From Simplicispira lacusdiani (GTDB lineage Bacteria > Pseudomonadota > Gammaproteobacteria > Burkholderiales > Burkholderiaceae_C), in contig NZ_QXGR01000004.1 of the NCBI RefSeq assembly GCF_003604195.1, forward strand, positions 124,001-188,000: a DNA stretch of 64,000 nucleotides. The letters are read 5' to 3'. Shown one piece after another: positions 21,612 to 30,968 of this stretch (the stretch's first letter is position 1; each line of letters opens with the position of its first letter). The notes under the pieces were generated by a model, which was not told the DNA's origin, did no database searches, and saw only the letters and a list, made by a program, of their open reading frames with translations. Position numbers and translations under genes: made by a program.

Positions 21612-23417
21612 TCAGGCGCCGTCCAGCCAGCGCGCCGCCTGGGCCGCGTCGCCGACGCCGAGCGAAATGGTGTCGGCCGGTGGCGGCGCGGCCTTGCGGC
21701 CGCGTCCCGCGCTGGCGCGGGATTCGAGCGCCAGCGGCAGCCGCAGCAGGCGCCGGTCGCGCGCCACCAGCGCGGTCACGGCCTTTTCGGTGCCGGCGTA
21801 CAGGGCCACGTCGTCGAGCTTGGCGATGCGCCAGCCCTGGCCGTCCACCTCGATGCCCAGCCACTCGTCGCCCGCGGCCATGCCGGCCTGCTCGGCCAGG
21901 CCGCCGCGCAGCACGGTCTTGACCTGCACGCTGCCGTTCTCGGCTACGCGCAGGCCCAGGCGCTGGGCGGCCTGGGCTTCCTCGCGCTTGACGGTGATGC
22001 CATGGGCGCCCAGTAGGTGCTCCAGTGGCAGTTCGCCGGTGCCATGCACCCAGGCGTCGAGTTCGGCGTCGAACGGGCGTCCGCCCAGCTCCTGCAGCAC
22101 GGTGCGCAACGTGGCCTCGTCCATGGGGCCGCCGGCGCAGCGCTGCCACAGGGCGCGCATCACCGCATCCAGCGTGGTGCGGCCCTCGCGGCGCAGCGTG
22201 AGGTCCAGGCACAGGGCCACGAGCGCGCCCTTGGTGTAGTAGCTCACCGTGGCGTTGGGGGTGTTCTCGTCCTGGCGGTAGTACTTGACCCAGGCGTCGA
22301 AGCTGGCCTGGGCCACGGTCTGCACCTTGCGGCCCGGGGTCTGCAACACCTGGTTGATGGTCTTGGTCAGCAGCTTGAGGTAGCCGCCATGGTCCAGCAG
22401 GCCGGCGCGGCGCAGCAGCAGGTCGTCGTAGTAGCTGGTGAAGCCCTCGAAGAACCACAGCAGCTGTGTGTAGTTCTCCTGCGCGTAGTCGTAGCGCGCG
22501 AACTCCGCCGGGCGCAGGCGCTTGACGTTCCAGGTGTGGAAGTACTCGTGGCTGATCAGGCCCAGCAGCGTGGTGTACCCCTCGCCCGCGTGCGGCGCCG
22601 TGGTGCGCGGCAGGTCGCGCCGGCCGCAGATCAGCGCGGTGGAGTTGCGGTGTTCCAGCCCGCCATAGCCGTCGTCGACCACGTTGAGCAGGAACAGGTA
22701 GTTCTTGAAGGGTGGCTTGCCCTCGCCGTGCCAGAAGCGGATGGCGGTCTCGCAAATCTTGCGCGTGTCGGCCACCAGCCGCTTGCCGTTGAAGGAGGCC
22801 GGCGCGCCCGCCACGACGATGCGGTGCGGCACGCCGCAGGCGGTGAAGCGCGCGCTCCAGAACGGGCCCATTTCCACGGGGCAGTCCACCAGCGTGTCGT
22901 AGTCGTCGGCGCGGTAGGTGCCGAAGCCCCGGTCATCCAACTCCAAGTGGAAAAGGCCTGTAGCGCACGACCAGTGGGCGCTGTCAGCTACGTTTTCAGG
23001 AGCAATGATTTCCAGCGTGCACGGCTGGTCGGCCAGGCCTTCGGGGCGCAGGCACAGGCTGGTGCCGTTGAAGAAGCCACGCGTGGCGTCGAGCCAGGCG
23101 GTGCGCACCGAAGCATCGCAGGCATACACCTCGTAGCGCAGCTCCAGCGGCTTGCCGCCCTGGCAGTCCACCTGCCAGCGGTGCTTGTCGAGCTGGCGCG
23201 GCGCCAACGCCTTGCCGCCCTGGCGGGCCTGCAGGTTTTGCAGGTGCTTGGAGAATTCGCGCACCAGGTAGCTGCCGGGAATCCAGACCGGCAGCGACAG
23301 CTCTTGCCGGGCCGTGGGCTTCGCCAGGGTGAGCGTCACATGGAACAGATGGGTGCGCGGATCGGGGGCCTCGATGCGGTAGTGGACCGGGCTGTCGGCG
23401 GTGCGGCGTGCGGGCAT
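21612..23417 (-). CDS. M61-family metallopeptidase with PDZ domain (glycyl aminopeptidase type)
   Basis: 601 residues from the ATG at 23417, eight bases after the dsbC stop. An N-terminal beta domain ([18 protein letters not shown]) precedes the zinc catalytic domain with [14 protein letters not shown] and the third ligand in [19 protein letters not shown]-terminal PDZ domain (LGLRVAENG ... [18 protein letters not shown]) follows. Members of the family cleave N-terminal glycine or alanine residues from peptides. No signal peptide is apparent, so it is probably cytoplasmic. It is coupled to dsbC upstream. Confidence 0.92.
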   Translation of the reverse strand: MPARRTADSPVHYRIEAPDPRTHLFHVTLTLAKPTARQELSLPVWIPGSYLVREFSKHLQNLQARQGGKALAPRQLDKHRWQVDCQGGKPLELRYEVYACDASVRTAWLDATRGFFNGTSLCLRPEGLADQPCTLEIIAPENVADSAHWSCATGLFHLELDDRGFGTYRADDYDTLVDCPVEMGPFWSARFTACGVPHRIVVAGAPASFNGKRLVADTRKICETAIRFWHGEGKPPFKNYLFLLNVVDDGYGGLEHRNSTALICGRRDLPRTTAPHAGEGYTTLLGLISHEYFHTWNVKRLRPAEFARYDYAQENYTQLLWFFEGFTSYYDDLLLRRAGLLDHGGYLKLLTKTINQVLQTPGRKVQTVAQASFDAWVKYYRQDENTPNATVSYYTKGALVALCLDLTLRREGRTTLDAVMRALWQRCAGGPMDEATLRTVLQELGGRPFDAELDAWVHGTGELPLEHLLGAHGITVKREEAQAAQRLGLRVAENGSVQVKTVLRGGLAEQAGMAAGDEWLGIEVDGQGWRIAKLDDVALYAGTEKAVTALVARDRRLLRLPLALESRASAGRGRKAAPPPADTISLGVGDAAQAARWLDGA

Positions 23418-23425
23418 GGGCAGGA

Positions 23426-24139
23426 TCAGTGGTCGCCGGCATCGGCCAGGCGCTTCTCGACGTCCTGCGCGGGAATGGCGCCGGGAACCCGCAGGCCATT
23501 GGCGAAGATCAGCGTGGGCGTGCCCGTGATCTTGTACTTCTTGCCGAAGGCCAGGTTGCGCTGCAGCGCGCTGGTGTCGCAGGTGGCGGCGGCGGGGGCC
23601 TTGTCGCGCACCATGTAGTCCTGCCAGGCGGCCGTGCGGTCCTTGGCGCACCAGATGTTGCGCGACTTCTCGGCCGAGTCGGGGCTCAGGATGGGGTAGA
23701 GGAACAGGTAGACGGTGACGTTGTCCACGTTCTGCAGGTCGCGTTCGAAGCGCTTGCAGTAGCCGCAGTTGGGGTCCTCGAAAACGGCCAGCTTGCGCTT
23801 GCCGTCGCCGCGCACGATGGTGAAGGCGTCCTTGAGCGGCAGTTCGGAGAAATCCACCGCCGTGAGCTTGTTGATCCGGTCCTCGGTGAGGTTGCGGCGC
23901 GCCTTGGTGTCGATCAGCTCGCCCTGGATCAGGTAGTTGCCCTTGGCGTCCGAATAAAAAATGTCGGTGCCGATGCGCACTTCGTACAGCCCGGACATCG
24001 AGGTGGCCTGGATCTCGTCGATCTTGCCCATCTGCGGGATGCGCTCGGCCAGGGTCTTGCGGATGGCGGCTTCCTGGGCGTTGGCCGACAGGCCCAGGGT
24101 CAGCGCGGCGGCGGCCAGCAGGGAAGGGATCAATTGCAT
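23426..24139 (-). CDS. dsbC: periplasmic disulfide isomerase DsbC
   Basis: 237 residues with a signal peptide (LIPSLLAAAALTLGLSANAQ, cleavage after about 21). The N-terminal dimerisation domain is followed by a thioredoxin-fold domain with the active site CGYC (Cys125 and Cys128) and the later structural cysteine pair (WCAKD, ATCDTS). The cis-Pro loop GTPTLIF is present. DsbC reshuffles wrong disulfides in the periplasm and is kept reduced by DsbD. It lies between a UbiH-type monooxygenase and the M61 peptidase on one strand. Confidence 0.95.
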   Translation of the reverse strand: MQLIPSLLAAAALTLGLSANAQEAAIRKTLAERIPQMGKIDEIQATSMSGLYEVRIGTDIFYSDAKGNYLIQGELIDTKARRNLTEDRINKLTAVDFSELPLKDAFTIVRGDGKRKLAVFEDPNCGYCKRFERDLQNVDNVTVYLFLYPILSPDSAEKSRNIWCAKDRTAAWQDYMVRDKAPAAATCDTSALQRNLAFGKKYKITGTPTLIFANGLRVPGAIPAQDVEKRLADAGDH

Positions 24140-24206
24140 GGTGTTCTCGTCGGGGGGTGTCAGGTAGGGCGGCGGCGAGGCGCCAGCCCGTTGGAGTGCG
24201 TGCGCG

Positions 24207-25337
24207 TCAATGCGTTCCCATGGCCTGGCGGGCCATCCAGTCTTTCAGGGAGCCGCTGCGCTCGAAACCCTTCATGCCCCAGTTGCGCAGCTGTTGCCAG
24301 GGGCCCTGCGGGCGGGAAAAGAGCTGCTGCAGGCCATCCGTGACCAGGCCCATGGGCAGCAGGGCGGTCTTGCGCTCGCGTTCGTAGCGGCGCAGCAGGC
24401 GCGGGTCGGAGACGCTGCGCCAGGGGTCGCGCCCGGCCAGCACGCGCGCCAGGGCCTGCGCGTCGCCCAGGCCCAGGTTCAGCCCCTGGCCGGTGAGCGG
24501 GTGCACGTTGTGCGCGGCGTCGCCCGCCAGCACCCAGCTGTTCGCCGGAGCATTCGGCAGGGCACCGCACCAGTGGCGCGCGCGCGCTTGCTGCAGCGGC
24601 CAGGCCACACGGTCGCAGGTGGTGCGCAGCGCGCCCAGCGCATCCTGGCTGGCGGCCTGCAGGCGCTGGGCAAAGCTCTCCGGATCAAGCTCCCGCAACA
24701 GGGCGGCCTGCTCCGCAGCGACCGACCACACCACCGCCACGGCGTGGCCGTCCTCGCCGTCGAGGGGCAGGAAGGCCAGGATGCTGCCATCGGGCGCGAA
24801 CCACTGCCGCGCCACCTGGCCATGGGGCTTCTCGCAGGCCAGACGCGTGGCGATGGCGTGGTGGGGGTAGGGCGAGACGTCGAACTCGGCGCCGAATTCC
24901 TCGCGCGTGCGGCTGGCGCGGCCCTCGCATACCACGGTTAACGGGGCGGGCACCGGGGCTTGCACCACTTCCACCTGGGGCTGGAAGCGCACCGCATCGT
25001 GCAGGCGGGCTTCGAGCGCGGGCACGTCGACGATCCAGGCCAGCGCGGGCACGCCCTGGGCGGTGGCGTCGAAATGCACCTCGCCGTCCTGGTCGCCCGC
25101 CACGCGCATGTGCGTGACCGGGGTGGCGTGCTGGACGTCGGGCCAGCTGCGCAGGGATTCGAGCAGGGCGCGCGAGGCGGCATTCAGGGCGTAGGCTCGC
25201 ACGTCGGATGTGGACGGGGCGGCCGGCGGCGGGCTGGCCACCAGGGCCACGTTCAGCCGCTCGCGCGCCAGCAGCAGAGCCAGCGTGCGGCCCACCACGC
25301 CCGCGCCGCGGATACAGATGTCGAAGGATTGCGCCAT
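24207..25337 (-). CDS. FAD-dependent monooxygenase, UbiH/Coq6 family
   Basis: 376 residues from the ATG at 25337 (MAQSFDICIRGAG); 25370 is an in-frame alternative. The dinucleotide-binding motif RGAGVVGRTLALLLARE stands at the N terminus and the second FAD motif GDAAHNVHPLTGQGLNLGLGD near residue 280 is the ubiquinone-hydroxylase signature. Members hydroxylate the ring of ubiquinone precursors at C4, C5 or C6; sequence alone does not tell which position. The enzyme is peripheral to the inner membrane. dsbC follows on the same strand. Confidence 0.9.
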   Translation of the reverse strand: MAQSFDICIRGAGVVGRTLALLLARERLNVALVASPPPAAPSTSDVRAYALNAASRALLESLRSWPDVQHATPVTHMRVAGDQDGEVHFDATAQGVPALAWIVDVPALEARLHDAVRFQPQVEVVQAPVPAPLTVVCEGRASRTREEFGAEFDVSPYPHHAIATRLACEKPHGQVARQWFAPDGSILAFLPLDGEDGHAVAVVWSVAAEQAALLRELDPESFAQRLQAASQDALGALRTTCDRVAWPLQQARARHWCGALPNAPANSWVLAGDAAHNVHPLTGQGLNLGLGDAQALARVLAGRDPWRSVSDPRLLRRYERERKTALLPMGLVTDGLQQLFSRPQGPWQQLRNWGMKGFERSGSLKDWMARQAMGTH

Positions 25338-25445
25338 CCGGGGATTGTAGGAGGGCGCTTCCCGCCCCATGGCGCGTGGGTGCTCTTGGCGTGGCGGGAT
25401 TCGCCGCTATGCTTCGGCCTCCATCCTTTCCCTGGGCCATTCGCC

Positions 25446-26318
25446 GTGAGCTTCCATCCCGACTCCGACCTGCAGGGCACCATCGCGCGCCTGTTCGTCC
25501 ACCCCGTGAAATCCTGCGCCGGCACCGAGGTGCGGGAGGCCGTGCTGACCGAGGCCGGGCTGGAGCTGGACCGGGCCTGGATGGTCGTCGATGCCCAGGG
25601 CGTGTTCCTCAGCCAGCGCACGCTGCCCCGCATGGCCCTGGTGCGCCCACGGGTCGTGGGACAGGACCTGGTGCTGCAGGCGCCGGGCCTGCCGGATCTG
25701 CGCCTGCTGGCGGGCGCGGCCGAGGGCGCCGCCACGGTGACCGTGTGGAAAGACACCGTGCCCGCGCAGGACATGGGCGAGGCGGCGGCGCGCTGGCTGG
25801 GCGCTTTCCTGGGCCAGCCCTGCCGCCTGGTGCGCTTCGATCCGGCGCACCGGCGCCTCTCCAGCATGGGTTGGACGGGCGGCCTGGAGGCGCCCAACCG
25901 GTTCAGCGACGGCTTTCCCGTGCTGGTGGCGAGCGAGGCCTCGCTCGCCGACCTGAACCAGCGCCTGGCGGCCGCAGGCCATGGCGCCGTGGGCATGGAG
26001 CGCTTCCGGCCCAACGTAGTGCTGGGCGGCGTCGAGGCCTTCGACGAGGACCGCGTGGACGGGGTCCGCATCGGCACCGGCGGCGGGCAGGAGGCATGGC
26101 TGCAGCTCGTCAAGCCCTGCGCGCGCTGCCCCATCCCCGACATCGACCCGGCCACGGCCGAAAGCCACCCCGCCGTGGGCGACACCCTGCGCAGCTTCCG
26201 CCAGGACAAGCGGCTGGACGGCGCCATCACCTTCGGCATGAACGCCATCGTGCGCCAGGGCGCGGGCCAGGTGCTGCGCGTGGGCCAGCCCATCGCCGCC
26301 GACCTGCGCTTTGACTGA
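25446..26318 (+). CDS. MOSC-domain molybdenum-cofactor-type protein
   Basis: 290 residues from a GTG at 25446; the frame upstream runs through the reverse gene and is not coding, and there is no suitable ATG. The N-terminal MOSC beta-barrel begins IARLFVHPVKSCAG, and the MOSC domain carries the conserved cysteine in VKPCARCPIPDID. In mitochondrial amidoxime reducing component and YcbX this cysteine coordinates molybdenum. No C-terminal 2Fe-2S ferredoxin domain is attached, unlike YcbX, so an electron donor would be separate. It is divergent from the UbiH-type gene. Confidence 0.88.
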   Translation: MSFHPDSDLQGTIARLFVHPVKSCAGTEVREAVLTEAGLELDRAWMVVDAQGVFLSQRTLPRMALVRPRVVGQDLVLQAPGLPDLRLLAGAAEGAATVTVWKDTVPAQDMGEAAARWLGAFLGQPCRLVRFDPAHRRLSSMGWTGGLEAPNRFSDGFPVLVASEASLADLNQRLAAAGHGAVGMERFRPNVVLGGVEAFDEDRVDGVRIGTGGGQEAWLQLVKPCARCPIPDIDPATAESHPAVGDTLRSFRQDKRLDGAITFGMNAIVRQGAGQVLRVGQPIAADLRFD

Positions 26319-26345
26319 CGAACCGGGTGTCCGATGCCGGGGCCG

Positions 26346-26351
26346 TAAAAT
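26346..26351 (+). promoter_or_regulatory. candidate -10 element for ychF
   Basis: TAAAAT, preceded by a G, lies 36 bases before the ychF ATG, in the 69-bp gap after the MOSC gene. A -35 hexamer is not evident. Confidence 0.35.
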
Positions 26352-26387
26352 CGAAGGTTTTCCCCCAGAACACCTGAAAGCCCTGCC

Positions 26388-27482
26388 ATGAGCCTGAAAT
26401 GCGGCATCGTGGGCCTGCCCAACGTCGGCAAGTCCACCCTCTTCAACGCGCTGACCAAGGCCGGCATCGCCGCCGAGAACTACCCCTTCTGCACCATCGA
26501 GCCCAACACGGGCGTGGTGGAAGTGCCCGATCCGCGCCTGAACCAGCTGGCCGAGATCATCTCGCCCGAGCGCATCGTGCCCGCCATCGTCGAGTTCGTG
26601 GACATCGCGGGCCTCGTGGCCGGCGCCTCCAAGGGCGAGGGCCTGGGCAACCAGTTCCTGGCCCACATCCGCGAGACCGACGCCATCGTCAACGTGGTGC
26701 GCTGCTTCGAGGACGACAACGTGATCCACGTGGCCGGTCGGGTCGATCCGATCTCCGACATCGAGGTCATCCAGACCGAGCTGTGCCTGGCCGACCTGGG
26801 CACCGTCGAGAAGGCGCTCAACCGCTACAGCAAGGCCGCCAAGAGCGGCAACGACAAGGAAGCGGTCAAGCTGGTGCAGCTGCTCACGCCCATCCAGGCC
26901 GCGCTGAACGAAGGCAAGCCCGCGCGCACGGTGCCCGTGAGCAAGGAAGACGCGCCGCTGCTCAAGCCCTTCTGCTTGATCACGGCCAAGCCGGCCATGT
27001 TCGTCGGCAACGTGAGCGAGGATGGCTTCGAGAACAACCCGCTGCTGGAGCGCCTGAAGGAATACGCGGCCGCGCAGAACGCGCCCGTGGTCGCCATCTG
27101 CGCCAAGATGGAATCCGAGATGGCCGAGATGAGCGACGAGGACCGCGACTTGTTCCTCGCCGAGATGGGCCAGAGCGAGCCGGGCCTGAACCGCCTGATC
27201 CGCGCCGGTTTCAAGCTGCTGGGCCTGCAGACCTACTTCACCGCCGGCGTGAAGGAAGTGCGCGCCTGGACCATCCACGTGGGCGACACCGCGCCCCAGG
27301 CCGCAGGCGTGATCCACGGCGACTTCGAGCGTGGCTTCATCCGCGCACAGACCATCGCCTTCGACGACTTCATCCAATACAAGGGCGAGCAGGGCGCCAA
27401 GGACGCGGGCAAGATGCGCGCGGAAGGCAAGGAATACGTCGTCAAGGATGGCGACGTGATGAACTTCCTGTTCAACGTCTAA
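26388..27482 (+). CDS. ychF: redox-regulated ATPase YchF (Obg family)
   Basis: 364 residues, the standard length. G1 is [17 protein letters not shown] and G3 is [20 protein letters not shown]. The base-specificity motif is non-canonical ([11 protein letters not shown]/TKxD replaced), which is why YchF hydrolyses ATP rather than GTP. A TGS domain forms the C terminus ([20 protein letters not shown]). YchF binds ribosomes and negatively affects the oxidative-stress response. In this window it stands between a MOSC gene and rarD. Confidence 0.97.
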   Translation: MSLKCGIVGLPNVGKSTLFNALTKAGIAAENYPFCTIEPNTGVVEVPDPRLNQLAEIISPERIVPAIVEFVDIAGLVAGASKGEGLGNQFLAHIRETDAIVNVVRCFEDDNVIHVAGRVDPISDIEVIQTELCLADLGTVEKALNRYSKAAKSGNDKEAVKLVQLLTPIQAALNEGKPARTVPVSKEDAPLLKPFCLITAKPAMFVGNVSEDGFENNPLLERLKEYAAAQNAPVVAICAKMESEMAEMSDEDRDLFLAEMGQSEPGLNRLIRAGFKLLGLQTYFTAGVKEVRAWTIHVGDTAPQAAGVIHGDFERGFIRAQTIAFDDFIQYKGEQGAKDAGKMRAEGKEYVVKDGDVMNFLFNV

Positions 27483-27602
27483 CCCCACGCCTGGCGCTTG
27501 CGCCAGCGTCCGGCCGCCCGTGGCGCACCTTTCGTGGATGCGCCTTGGCGGCCGATTTTTTTACCAGTGCAGCGCCATGCGCTGCCCTCTCTGGATGGGC
27601 CC

Positions 27603-28481
27603 ATGAACACCGGAATCGTCTACGCCGCGCTGGCCTACCTGTCCTGGGGCCTGTTCCCCCTGTATTTCCGCCAGGTGGCCGATGTGCCCGCGCTCGAAGT
27701 GGTGCTGCACCGCACGCTGTGGTCGCTGGTGTTCGTGCTGGCCCTGCTGGCGGTGCGCCGGCAGTGGGCCTGGATGCGCGAGGTGCTGCGCCAGCCGCGC
27801 GTGCTGGGCGCGTTCGCGCTGTCGGCGCTGCTGCTGGCCGCCAACTGGCTGACCTATGTCTGGGCCGTGAACAACGGCCATGTGGTCGATGCCAGCCTGG
27901 GCTACTTCATCCTGCCGCTGGTCAACGTGGCGCTGGGCTATGTGTTCCTGCACGAGCGGCCGCGCCCGGGCCAGTGGCTTGCCGTGGCCGTGGCGGCGGC
28001 CGGTGTGCTGTGGCTGACGGTGCAGGCCGGGCGCCTGCCCTGGATCGCGCTGGTGCTGGCGCTGACCTTCGGCTTCTACGGCCTGCTGCGCAAGGTGGCG
28101 GTGCTCGGCGCGCTGGAAGGACTCACCCTGGAGACGGTGCTGCTCGCGCCGCTGACGCTGGCCGTGCTGGGCGCCTGGGCCTGGCAGGGCCAGGGGGCAC
28201 TGGCGCAGGGCGACGCCGCCACCCTGGGCTGGCTGGCGCTGGCCGGGCCGGTCACGGCCGTGCCACTGCTGCTGTTCGCGGCCGGCGCGCGCCGGATTCC
28301 GCTGGCCACCATGGGCATCCTGCAATACATCTCGCCCAGCCTGCAGTTCGCGCTGGGGGTGTGGCTGTTCCATGAGGCCTTCGATCCCGCGCGTCTGACG
28401 GGTTTCGTGCTGATCTGGGCGGCCTTGCTGGTCTACACGCTCGAAGGCTGGCGCTCGCGCCGCCGTGTCCAGCCGGCCTGA
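27603..28481 (+). CDS. rarD: RarD/EamA-family transporter
   Basis: 292 residues from the ATG at 27603 (MNTGIVYAALAYLSWGLFPL). Ten hydrophobic helices form two EamA repeats; the family motif NWLTYVWAVNNGHVVDASLGYFI is visible in parts (NGHVVDASLGYFILPLV). It is an inner-membrane drug/metabolite-superfamily protein; RarD is named for chloramphenicol sensitivity in Pseudomonas but its substrate is not known. It starts 120 bp after ychF; a 7-bp hairpin (27491-27506) sits in the gap. Confidence 0.9.
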   Translation: MNTGIVYAALAYLSWGLFPLYFRQVADVPALEVVLHRTLWSLVFVLALLAVRRQWAWMREVLRQPRVLGAFALSALLLAANWLTYVWAVNNGHVVDASLGYFILPLVNVALGYVFLHERPRPGQWLAVAVAAAGVLWLTVQAGRLPWIALVLALTFGFYGLLRKVAVLGALEGLTLETVLLAPLTLAVLGAWAWQGQGALAQGDAATLGWLALAGPVTAVPLLLFAAGARRIPLATMGILQYISPSLQFALGVWLFHEAFDPARLTGFVLIWAALLVYTLEGWRSRRRVQPA

Positions 28482-28735
28482 ATGGCGTCCGGCATGTTCG
28501 CGGCGGGCCGCGCTGGTGGCATACTGGAAAACCCGGGGGAGGGGTAGGGCGGTTGTCCGTAAGATGCTCCGTTTACCAGTGCCCGGTGCGCCTCTGGGGG
28601 CGTGCCGGGGGCGGTCTTCAGAATGCGCGCGCAGGGTTCTGGGGGCCGTGTGGAGCGGCCGGCGGCAATTGGCACCCACTGCTTTCCAGTCCATACAACC
28701 TGTAGACACAACGACGTTCCTCGCGTTCAAGGCTC

Positions 28736-29998
28736 ATGGGTACCGCCACCATCCTTTCCTTGTTTTTCGGGCGTAGCAAGCCGCAGTTCACCGGCACGGA
28801 CGTCTTTCCCCTGACCGATGCGATCATGGACTTCGACGATTCGTCGGAGGGGAGCACGCGGCCGGCGCGCCGCGAGACGGATGCCAGCAAACCCGTGGGC
28901 AAGCGCTCCAATGCGCAGAAGTGGAGCATCGCTACCGCCCTGATCGGCCTGTTCATGCTGGCGACGCTGGGTTTCCATGCGCTGGACATGGTGCGGCTGT
29001 CCACGGTCTATGTCCTCGCGGGCATGGCGGCTTTCTTCATGCTGGCCTTCTTTGCCGTGTTCAAGACGGGCCAGCATTTCCGTTTCCGCGAGAAGCGGCT
29101 CAAGCTGCCCATCGTCGCCACGGCCCTGGGCTGCATGCTGGTGGTGGTGTACCTCGAACCGGTCATGCAGATCCTGCTGGCGCCCTTCTCCTTCGTCGCC
29201 CTGGCCTACGGCATGTACCGCATTTCGCGCGCCAAGGCGTTCGTGCTCGCTGTCGGCCTGCTGGCGGGTTATGCGCTGGTGATCGTGCTGCACCATGCGC
29301 AGCAGCAGAACGAGGCGCTGTTGCGGCTGGAGATCCTGCACTTCATGGCGCTGGCCGCATCGTTGCCGGCCTTTGCCTTCCTGACCGGCAAGGTGCAGAT
29401 GTTGCACCGCATCCTGCACCGGGCCAGCCGCAAGCTCAAGAACATCCAGGAAGACGCGCAGCGCGACACCTTGCTGGGCTGCTTCAACCGCCGCTACATC
29501 GTCGCGGCGCTCGAAGAGCAGAGGCAGCTGGCCGACGAAACCGGCATCCCCCTGTGCCTGGCCGTGATCGACCTCGACCATTTCAAGCGCATCAACGATG
29601 AACTGGGCCACCTGGGCGGCGACGAGGTGCTGCGCAGCTTTGCCCGCGTGGCGCAGGAGAACGTGCGCGCGGGGGACCTCTTCGGCCGCTACGGCGGCGA
29701 GGAATTCCTGCTCATCTTCCCCGCCACCGCGCTGCTGCCCGCGCTCAACACCTGCGAGCGTATCCGTGCGCAGGTGGAGTCCCATGCCTGGAAGGGCCTG
29801 CCCAAGAGCCGCGTGTCGGTGTCCATCGGCGTCACCCAGTACATCCCGGGCGAGTCGGTGCTGGAATTCTTCGCGCGCGCCGACACCGCCATGTACATGG
29901 CCAAGGAGGGCGGACGCAACCAGGTGGTGGTGGAAGAGCCGGTGGTCAAGGGCGATCCGTCGGTCTCGGTGCAAATGCTCGGGCCGGCGTCCATCTGA
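28736..29998 (+). CDS. membrane diguanylate cyclase with intact GGEEF and I-site
   Basis: 420 residues; AAGG stands just before the ATG. A soluble acidic N terminus (about 60 residues) precedes six hydrophobic helices (62-230), a short coiled segment (RILHRASRKLKNIQEDAQRD) and a GGDEF domain. The active site is GGEEF at 320-324, with the inhibitory RxxD site (RAGD, Arg311) at the standard five-residue spacing, so it should make c-di-GMP and be product-inhibited. The membrane part is not a domain I can name. The 254 bp before it hold no other gene, and the next gene starts after 204 bp, so it is monocistronic. Which of the pilus or Sia systems it serves is not shown. Confidence 0.9.
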   Translation: MGTATILSLFFGRSKPQFTGTDVFPLTDAIMDFDDSSEGSTRPARRETDASKPVGKRSNAQKWSIATALIGLFMLATLGFHALDMVRLSTVYVLAGMAAFFMLAFFAVFKTGQHFRFREKRLKLPIVATALGCMLVVVYLEPVMQILLAPFSFVALAYGMYRISRAKAFVLAVGLLAGYALVIVLHHAQQQNEALLRLEILHFMALAASLPAFAFLTGKVQMLHRILHRASRKLKNIQEDAQRDTLLGCFNRRYIVAALEEQRQLADETGIPLCLAVIDLDHFKRINDELGHLGGDEVLRSFARVAQENVRAGDLFGRYGGEEFLLIFPATALLPALNTCERIRAQVESHAWKGLPKSRVSVSIGVTQYIPGESVLEFFARADTAMYMAKEGGRNQVVVEEPVVKGDPSVSVQMLGPASI

Positions 29999-30063
29999 CC
30001 GCTGCCGGTGGGAGAGCGGTTTCGCAGGGTTTTTCGATATTTCTCCCGTCCAGCATGCGTCAG

Positions 30064-30083
30064 TAGCTATTTTTTTAATAGCT
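30064..30083 (-). repeat. dispersed intergenic repeat family 1, copy C (partial)
   Basis: Only the first module is kept: AGCTATT and AATAGCT form a 7-bp inverted repeat around five T residues (30065-30083). The GCGCTT part is missing. It lies between the diguanylate cyclase and the ABC transporter genes. Confidence 0.6.
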
Positions 30084-30202
30084 TAAGGGGTGTGCGCCGC
30101 GCCACTGGCGGCGGTTTTCTTGACCGGATTGGTTGACACCCCTCCCGCAGGCGCCACACTGGAAGGACCGGCCGCTTTGCCGGGTGCCCGACACCGCTTC
30201 GC

Positions 30203-30946
<744 letters not shown>

Positions 30947-30968
30947 TGCCGTCCTGGGGCACAGGCCC

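Noticed and set aside
20770..22755. 661-codon continuous frame as a fusion of an unknown domain with enoyl-CoA hydratase
   Set aside because: The upstream part is an out-of-phase shadow of the M61 peptidase; the hydratase has a normal start at 21549.
27491..27506. Hairpin after ychF as a rho-independent terminator
   Set aside because: The 7-bp stem has a 2-base loop and no T tract; it may be chance in GC-rich DNA.
28482..28735. Riboswitch or small RNA before the diguanylate cyclase gene
   Set aside because: I looked for a c-di-GMP riboswitch-like core and conserved stems and saw none; the 254-bp gap has no supportable feature.
29998..30020. Stem ACCGCT/AGCGGT after the diguanylate cyclase as a terminator
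   Set aside because: Only 6 bp, long loop, and the T run starts more than ten bases later.
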